Made by a program: the position numbers and the translations under genes
Notes under the pieces: generated by a model
Told to the model about the DNA's origin: nothing
Seen by the model: only the letters and a program-made list of their open reading frames with translations
The model's database searches: none
Origin: JAICLV01 sp036380925
GTDB taxonomy: Bacteria > Actinomycetota > Actinomycetes > Acidothermales > Acidothermaceae
Assembly (NCBI GenBank): GCA_036380925.1
Contig: DASVDW010000200.1
Span: 1 to 11,262 of the forward strand
Length of the DNA stretch: 11,262 nucleotides
Direction: 5' to 3'
In this document: positions 6,789 to 11,262 of the stretch, piece after piece
Numbering within the stretch: the stretch's first letter is position 1
Layout: each line of letters starts with the position of its first letter

Positions 6789-7457
6789 TTAGGCCTCGCC
6801 GCCGGTCGACTCGGTTGACTCGGCGGCCGCCTCGCCGCCCTGCGCGGCCTCGGGCGCGGGGGTGGTGATGCCGGCCTCGGCCTCGGCTTCGGCAAGCTCC
6901 GCCTCGACCTGCGCGGCGGTGGCCGCCGGGGCGATGTGGACGACGACGGCCTCGGGGTCGGTGTGCAGGGTCGAGCCGCTGGGCAGCGCGACGTCCTTCG
7001 CGTGCACGGACTGGCCGATCTCAAGGCCCTCGATGGAGACCTCGAGCTGCTGCGGGATGTGGGTGGCCTCCGCCTCGATCGCCAGCGCCACCAGCTGCTG
7101 GTCAAGGAACGCGTCGGCGGCGAGCGCGCCGGTGACCTGCACAGGGACGTCGATGGTCACCTTCTCGCCACGACGGACGAGCAGCAGGTCGACGTGCTCG
7201 AGAAGGCCGCTCACGGCGTCGCGCTGAACCGCCTTTGGCAAGGCCAGCTCCTCGCCGCCCTCGAGACCCTCCAGACGCAGCAGCACGTTGGCGGTCTTGA
7301 GCGCGAGCATCAGGTCATGACCGGGCAGGCTGACGTGGCGCGGCGGAGTGCCGTGACCGTAGAGGACGGCCGGGACCTTGTGGCTCCGACGCACCCGACG
7401 CGCGGCGCCCTTGCCGAACTCGGAACGCGGTTCGGCGTTGATGCGGACCTCGGCCAC
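6789..7457 (-). CDS. rplY: 50S ribosomal protein L25, CTC/TL5 type
   Basis: A 222-residue 5S-rRNA-binding protein of the large subunit (general-stress CTC family). The N-terminal L25 domain runs from residue 1 to about 92 with SEFGKGAARRVRR (12-24) and KVPAVLYGHG (27-36); a TL5-type C-terminal beta domain spans about 93-183; an Ala/Glu-rich acidic tail follows (about 185-222), common in actinobacteria. I chose GTG 7457 because GAGGAGAG (7465-7472) lies 7 nt upstream and the protein then opens with AEVRINAEPR, as in relatives. The frame is open to an ATG at 7523, but the extra 22 residues look unlike L25. It follows the UXS-like gene by 155 nt and precedes pth by 39 nt. Transcription may come from upstream or from the candidate -10 at 7533. 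Confidence 0.95.
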   Translation of the reverse strand: MAEVRINAEPRSEFGKGAARRVRRSHKVPAVLYGHGTPPRHVSLPGHDLMLALKTANVLLRLEGLEGGEELALPKAVQRDAVSGLLEHVDLLLVRRGEKVTIDVPVQVTGALAADAFLDQQLVALAIEAEATHIPQQLEVSIEGLEIGQSVHAKDVALPSGSTLHTDPEAVVVHIAPAATAAQVEAELAEAEAEAGITTPAPEAAQGGEAAAESTESTGGEA

Positions 7458-7464
7458 GACGGAA

Positions 7465-7472
7465 CTCTCCTC
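7465..7472 (-). promoter_or_regulatory. ribosome binding site deciding the rplY start
   Basis: The minus strand reads GAGGAGAG, 7 nt before GTG 7457. No comparable site precedes the upstream ATG at 7523, so the shorter protein is favoured. Confidence 0.7.
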
Positions 7473-7532
7473 AAAGGTGATCTGCGGAACAGGGTGCGAG
7501 CACGCCGCGCGCTGTGCGGGCAACGGTCGGCC

Positions 7533-7538
7533 AGTCTA
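7533..7538 (-). promoter_or_regulatory. possible -10 element for rplY-pth
   Basis: TAGACT on the minus strand fits the actinobacterial TANNNT -10 pattern and would give a leader of about 70 nt. No good -35 is visible 16-19 nt upstream, so this is tentative. Confidence 0.3.
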
Positions 7539-7554
7539 ATCGTCGCCGTCGGCT

Positions 7555-7601
7555 GGGGCGAAACGAGGTCGGCGCAGGAGCGAAACGAGGTCGGCGCGGA
7601 G
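7555..7601. repeat. 22-nt tandem repeat, about 2.3 copies
   Basis: GCGAAACGAGGTCGGCGC is perfect at 7558-7575 and 7580-7597, a 22-nt period, with flanking GG(G/A) also repeated and a partial third start (GGAGCG, 7598-7603). It fills the gap between the UXS-like gene stop and the rplY leader and is non-coding. Confidence 0.75.
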
Positions 7602-7612
7602 CGCGGAACGGC

Positions 7613-8596
7613 CTAGCCGCCGATCAGGTCGCGATGCTCGCGAAACCACGCGATGGTGCGGCTGAGGCCGTCCTCGTAGTCGATTTTGGGCTCCCAGCCG
7701 AGCGCCTCGCGCGCCAAGGTGATGTCCGGCTGGCGCACGGTCGGGTCGTCCTCCGGGCGCGGGATGTAGGTGATCTCGCTGTTCGACCCGGCGAGCCGAC
7801 GCACGGTCTGCGCGATGTGCAGCACCGACGTCTCGTAGGGATTGCCGATGTTGACCGGTCCGGCCAGGTCGGAGTTGAGCAGCCGGAAGATGCCCTCGAC
7901 CAGGTCGTCGACGTAGATGATCGAGCGGGTCTGGCTCCCGTCTCCTGCGACGGTGATGGGCCGCCCGGTCAACGCCTGGCTCGCGAACGCGGGAATCGCA
8001 CGGCCGTCATTCGGGCGCATCCGCGGCCCGTGCGTGTTGAAGATCCGCACGATCTTGGTGTCGACGCCATGCGTGCGCCGGTAGGCCATGGTCAGCGCCT
8101 CGGAGAAGCGCTTCGACTCGTCGTACACGCCACGCGGCCCGACCGGATTGACGTGTCCCCAGTAGGTCTCGGGCTGCGGGTGCACCTGCGGGTCTCCGTA
8201 CGCCTCGCTGGTGCTGGCGAGCAAGAACCGGGCGCCCTTCTCTTTCGCCAGACCAAGGGCGTGCAGCGTGCCGATGGAGCCGACCTTCATCGTCTCGATC
8301 GGCAGTTGCAGGTAGTCGATCGGCGAGGCGGGTGAAGCAAAATGCAGCACCGCGTCAACCGGCCCCGGCACGTGGATGTACTCGGCGACGTCGACGCGCA
8401 CGAGCGCGAACGACGGATCGCCGATCAGGTGCTCGACATTGGCCGGGTTGCCGGTCAAGAAGTTGTCGAGGCACACCACTTGATAGCCCTCGAGCAGCAA
8501 CCGCTCGCACAGATGCGAGCCGAGAAATCCGGCGCCCCCTGTGACAACCGCGCGCTTGCCCGACCGGCTGAACCTGCTGAGGTCAGCGGTAGTCAT
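7613..8596 (-). CDS. SDR nucleotide-sugar enzyme, UDP-glucuronate decarboxylase (UXS) type
   Basis: A 327-residue extended short-chain dehydrogenase acting on a nucleotide sugar, most likely converting UDP-glucuronate to UDP-xylose with bound NAD. Seen: GGAGFLGSH (20-28) NAD loop; D44 after the second strand; ASTSEAYGDP (127-136) with the Thr/Ser-Ser-Glu pattern of the active site; YDESK (158-162), the YxxxK pair; RIFNTHGPRMRPNDGR (184-199); and GDGSQTRSIIYVDDLVEG (218-235). The last two blocks are characteristic of UXS proteins and differ from dTDP-glucose 4,6-dehydratase, the usual alternative label. ATG 8596 has AGGA (8603-8606) 6 nt upstream. It sits 68 nt after prs and 155 nt before rplY, between genes that are commonly close neighbours, so it looks inserted into the housekeeping block. 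The sugar product may feed the glycan locus to the left. Confidence 0.87.
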   Translation of the reverse strand: MTTADLSRFSRSGKRAVVTGGAGFLGSHLCERLLLEGYQVVCLDNFLTGNPANVEHLIGDPSFALVRVDVAEYIHVPGPVDAVLHFASPASPIDYLQLPIETMKVGSIGTLHALGLAKEKGARFLLASTSEAYGDPQVHPQPETYWGHVNPVGPRGVYDESKRFSEALTMAYRRTHGVDTKIVRIFNTHGPRMRPNDGRAIPAFASQALTGRPITVAGDGSQTRSIIYVDDLVEGIFRLLNSDLAGPVNIGNPYETSVLHIAQTVRRLAGSNSEITYIPRPEDDPTVRQPDITLAREALGWEPKIDYEDGLSRTIAWFREHRDLIGG

Positions 8597-8664
8597 TGTC
8601 GGTCCTGTCTAGTGCTGAGCATTCCACCCCATTGCGCCAGCCCATGCTAGCGCGATGATCATTC

Positions 8665-9642
8665 TCAGCTGGCCCCATTGAAAAGACTTGTGACCGAACC
8701 ATCTTCGAAAACCTCGTTGATGGCGCGAGCGATCAGCGGCGCGATCGTGAGAACGGTGAGCTTGTCAAAGCGACGGTCTTGCGGCACCGGAAGGGTGTTC
8801 GTGACCACGACTTCGGTGATGGGCGAGTTCTTCAACCGGTCGACCGCCGGGCCGCTGAACACGGCGTGCGTGGCGGCCACCACCACCTCGGCGGCGCCGT
8901 TCTCGAACAGCGCCTCCGCCGCCTTCGTGATCGTGCCGGCGGTGTCGATCATGTCGTCGACGAGGATGCAGGTGCGGCCCGCGACGTCGCCGACCACCTC
9001 GTGCACCTTCACCTCGTTGGCGACCATGGGGTCGCGACGCTTGTGAATGATCGCGAGCGGCGAGTTCAGCCGATCGGTCCAGCGCTCGGCGACCCGCACC
9101 CGCCCGGCGTCCGGCGACACCACCGTGATGCGCGACATGTCGAGCTTGCCCTCGAGGTAGTCGGCGAGCAGGGGCAGCGCGAAGAGGTGGTCGACCGGCC
9201 CGTCGAAGAAGCCTTGGATCTGCGAGGTGTGCAAGTCGACCGCCATCAGCCGGTTCGCGCCGGCGGTCTTGAACAGATCGGCGAGCAGCCGAGCCGAGAT
9301 CGGCTCCCGGCCGCGGTGCTTCTTGTCTTGCCGCGCGTAGCCGTAGAACGGGATGACGACGGTGATCCGCTTGGCCGACGCGCGTTTCAACGCGTCGATC
9401 ATGATGAGCTGCTCCATGATCCACTTGTTGATCGGAGCGGTGTGGCTTTGGATCACAAACGCGTCGCTGCCGCGCACCGACTCGTTGAACCGCACGAATA
9501 TCTCGCCGTTGGCGAACTCATAGGCCGATGTCGGAGTGGGCTCGATGCCCAAGCAACGGCCCACCTCCTCGGCCAGCTCGGGATAGGCGCGTCCGGCAAA
9601 GAGCATGAGGGTCTTCTGGCCTTGCCGCTTGATGCCGGTCAC
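8665..9642 (-). CDS. prs: ribose-phosphate pyrophosphokinase (PRPP synthetase)
   Basis: A 325-residue cytosolic enzyme making PRPP from ribose-5-phosphate and ATP for nucleotide, histidine, tryptophan and NAD synthesis. In actinobacteria PRPP also starts decaprenyl-phospho-arabinose synthesis, where present. Class I motifs: RFNESVRGSD (51-60); YGYARQDKKHRGREP (100-114), ATP site; DLHTSQIQGFF (136-146); VVSPDAGRVRVAE (174-186); KRR (201-203), flexible loop; and VDDMIDTAGT (228-237), PRPP/ribose-phosphate loop. Its GTG (9642-9640) overlaps the glmU stop (9641-9639) as GTGA, so translation is likely coupled. Length is normal and no residue is obviously missing. Confidence 0.97.
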   Translation of the reverse strand: MTGIKRQGQKTLMLFAGRAYPELAEEVGRCLGIEPTPTSAYEFANGEIFVRFNESVRGSDAFVIQSHTAPINKWIMEQLIMIDALKRASAKRITVVIPFYGYARQDKKHRGREPISARLLADLFKTAGANRLMAVDLHTSQIQGFFDGPVDHLFALPLLADYLEGKLDMSRITVVSPDAGRVRVAERWTDRLNSPLAIIHKRRDPMVANEVKVHEVVGDVAGRTCILVDDMIDTAGTITKAAEALFENGAAEVVVAATHAVFSGPAVDRLKNSPITEVVVTNTLPVPQDRRFDKLTVLTIAPLIARAINEVFEDGSVTSLFNGAS

Positions 9643-11171
9643 CGCGTGTCTCCTGAGTCGTCGTCGCCTGGTTCATTCTCGCGGTTCGCAGATTCGGCGT
9701 CAGCAGCCGGTTCCGGCGCCCGAGCGTCCAGCGCGGCGGCCGCGGACTTGGCCATCCGGGTGCCCGGACGACGGCGCAACGTCCAGCCGTCGATGTTGCG
9801 CTGCGGGCCCATGCTCACGGCCAGCGCCCCCGGCGGGACGTCTTCACGGATGACCGTGCCGGCGCCTGAGGCCGCGCCGTCGCCTACCCGCACGGGCGCC
9901 ACGATCATGTTGTCGCTGCCGATCCGCACGTCGTCACCGACGACCGAGTGATGCTTCTCGACGCCGTCGTAGTTGACGAAAATCGTTGCCGCGCCGATGT
10001 TTGTGCGCTCGCCTATGGTGGCGTCGCCGACGTACGAAAGGTGCGGCACCTTCGACGCCTCGCCGATGACCGCGTTCTTCATCTCGACGAAGCCACCAGC
10101 CTTCGCGCCCCGCGCCAGCTTCGTACCCGGTCGCAGGTAGGTGTACGGCCCGACAGTCGCCTCCGGCCCGATCTCAGCGCGCTCACATGTCGCGTCGCGC
10201 ACCACCGCGCCGGCGCCGACCACGGTGTCGGTGAGGCAGCAGTTGGGTCCAACCGTGGCGTCGCGTGCGATGCGGGTCTTGCCGCGCAGCAGGGTGTTGG
10301 GAAGCACCACGGCGTCCGGCTCGATCTCGACGTCGACGTCCAGCCACACGGTCGACGGGTCGATGAAGGTGACGCCGTCGCGCATGAACCGCGACGCGAT
10401 GCGGTCGCGCAACAAGGCTCGGGCTTGCGCCAGTTGCGCGCGGTCGTTGACCCCGGCGACCTCGTGCCAGTCGTCGATCAGCGCGGCGCCGACCGGGTCG
10501 CCGCCCTTGACCAAAACCCGGACGACGTCCGGCAGGTACCGCTCGCCCTGCGCGTTGTCGGCGTCGATGTGGGCGAGCGCGGCGCGCAGCTTCGCCGCGT
10601 CGAACGCGTACACCCCCGAGTTGATCTCGACGATGCCGCGTTCCGCCTCGCTGGCGTCGGCGTGCTCGACGATCGCCTTCACCCGACCCCATCTGTCGCG
10701 CACGACCCGCCCGTATCCGGTCGGGTCGGGCACGTTCGCGGTCAACACGACGCCGGCCGCGCCGGTCGCCGCCCGGTGCTCGGCCAGCGCGCGCACCGAT
10801 GTGGCGGACAGCAGCGGGGTGTCCCCCGGCACGACGACCACGGTGCCGTGCAACGGACCGCGCGCGCCGTCCAGCGCCTCGAGCGCGAGTTGGACGGCGT
10901 GGCCGGTGCCGTCTTGCGACGGCTGGAACACCGCGATCGCCTCGCGGTCGGACGACGCGAGGTGCGCCTCGACCTGCTCGCGGCGGTTCCCGGTGACCAC
11001 GGCAAGCCGCTGAGGTTTGCACCCGCGCACCGCGGCGAGCACGTGGTCGAGCATCGTCCGCCCGCAGATCTCGTGCAGCACCTTCGGCGTCGCCGACTTC
11101 ATCCGGGTGCCCTCGCCGGCGGCCAGGACGATCGCCGCCGCGACCGGAGCGTGCGCATGAGCCTGGGTCAC
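9639..11171 (-). CDS. glmU: bifunctional GlcN-1-P acetyltransferase / GlcNAc-1-P uridyltransferase
   Basis: A 510-residue enzyme that acetylates glucosamine-1-phosphate and then makes UDP-GlcNAc for peptidoglycan and other glycans. N-terminal pyrophosphorylase domain: LAAGEGTRM (16-24) with K30, PGDTPL (115-120, metal ligand D117), GYGR (152-155), NSG (184-186) and GVND (240-243). C-terminal left-handed beta-helix of hexapeptide repeats (about 268-455): RPGTK (347-351), FVEMKNAVIG (361-370), catalytic-type H377 in VPHLSYVGD, and NIGAATIFVNYDG (391-403). A charged, disordered tail (about 475-510) is common in actinobacteria. GTG 11171 is fixed by GAGGAGG (11179-11185) 7 nt upstream. Only 32 nt separate it from the tRNA-Gln gene. 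Its stop overlaps prs. Confidence 0.97.
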   Translation of the reverse strand: MTQAHAHAPVAAAIVLAAGEGTRMKSATPKVLHEICGRTMLDHVLAAVRGCKPQRLAVVTGNRREQVEAHLASSDREAIAVFQPSQDGTGHAVQLALEALDGARGPLHGTVVVVPGDTPLLSATSVRALAEHRAATGAAGVVLTANVPDPTGYGRVVRDRWGRVKAIVEHADASEAERGIVEINSGVYAFDAAKLRAALAHIDADNAQGERYLPDVVRVLVKGGDPVGAALIDDWHEVAGVNDRAQLAQARALLRDRIASRFMRDGVTFIDPSTVWLDVDVEIEPDAVVLPNTLLRGKTRIARDATVGPNCCLTDTVVGAGAVVRDATCERAEIGPEATVGPYTYLRPGTKLARGAKAGGFVEMKNAVIGEASKVPHLSYVGDATIGERTNIGAATIFVNYDGVEKHHSVVGDDVRIGSDNMIVAPVRVGDGAASGAGTVIREDVPPGALAVSMGPQRNIDGWTLRRRPGTRMAKSAAAALDARAPEPAADAESANRENEPGDDDSGDTR

Positions 11172-11178
11172 GACGGCG

Positions 11179-11185
11179 CCTCCTC
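11179..11185 (-). promoter_or_regulatory. strong ribosome binding site of glmU
   Basis: The minus strand reads GAGGAGG, 7 nt before GTG 11171. It confirms the GTG start and occupies much of the 32-nt gap to the tRNA gene. Confidence 0.75.
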
Positions 11186-11203
11186 ACGGCGACGTGCCAT
11201 CAG

Positions 11204-11262
11204 CTCCCGGGGGAGGATTCGAACCCCCATTGACGGGACCAAAACCCGCTGTCCTGCCATTA
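11204..11262 (-). tRNA. tRNA-Gln (anticodon UUG), 5' end outside the window
   Basis: About 59 nt of a tRNA on the minus strand. Anticodon stem GCGGG/CCCGT encloses the loop TTTTGGT (11238-11244), giving anticodon TTG (11240-11242), which reads CAA. T-stem GGGGG/CCTCC encloses TTCGAAT. The 3' acceptor strand is CCCGGGA (11205-11211) with discriminator G at 11204. CCA is not encoded (CTG follows). The D-arm tail TAATGGCAGGACAG fits glutamine tRNAs. The 5' acceptor strand, expected TCCCGGG, lies beyond 11262. Confidence 0.93.

Noticed and set aside
7458..7523. 22-residue N-terminal extension of L25 from ATG 7523
   Set aside because: No ribosome binding site, atypical residues, and a good site for GTG 7457; the stretch is better read as leader.
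8779..9951. Plus-strand open frame of 390 codons
   Set aside because: Lies opposite prs and glmU, both certain; composition (Asp/Arg/Val/His-rich) is typical of an antisense shadow.
1..11262. CRISPR array, transposon, prophage, toxin-antitoxin or defence genes
   Set aside because: No regularly spaced repeats, transposase or integrase motifs, or small paired genes were seen on either strand.

Overview
The window is high-GC DNA (most third codon positions are G or C, and many starts are GTG) from an actinobacterium. The best evidence is the run tRNA-Gln, glmU, prs, rplY, pth on the minus strand, an order familiar from Actinomycetota. Protein features agree: an LPXTG surface protein and a TL5/CTC-type L25 with an Ala/Glu-rich tail. 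Genus cannot be fixed by eye; a Frankia/Jatrophihabitans-like or related lineage is a guess.

Right half (6177-11262, all minus strand): housekeeping block. A partial tRNA-Gln(UUG) lies 32 nt upstream of glmU (UDP-GlcNAc synthesis). The glmU stop overlaps the GTG of prs (PRPP synthesis). After a 68-nt gap comes an SDR enzyme of the UDP-glucuronate decarboxylase type, which sits where prs would normally be followed by rplY. Then come rplY (ribosomal L25/CTC) and pth (peptidyl-tRNA hydrolase). Short repeats decorate the gaps (7555-7601 and 6139-6183).

Left half (76-6176): a cell-surface glycan locus. A flippase of the Wzx/MOP type is read leftward from its own likely promoter (perfect TTGACA at 6083-6088). 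It converges on, and overlaps by 159 bp, a GT-A family-2 glycosyltransferase on the plus strand. Divergent from that glycosyltransferase is a tightly packed minus-strand trio: a secreted, Pro/Thr/Ser-rich LPFTG protein, a GT-B family-4-type glycosyltransferase (1-nt gap), and a membrane-tethered parallel beta-helix protein (4-nt ATGA overlap). The leader in front of the trio can fold in two mutually exclusive ways around its Shine-Dalgarno.

Taken together: GlmU and the UXS-like enzyme can supply UDP-sugars, the two glycosyltransferases and the flippase can assemble and export a glycan, and the LPFTG protein and beta-helix protein act outside the membrane. The link between the sugar enzymes and the glycan locus is inferred from proximity. 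There is no CRISPR array, transposase, phage gene or obvious defence system in the window.
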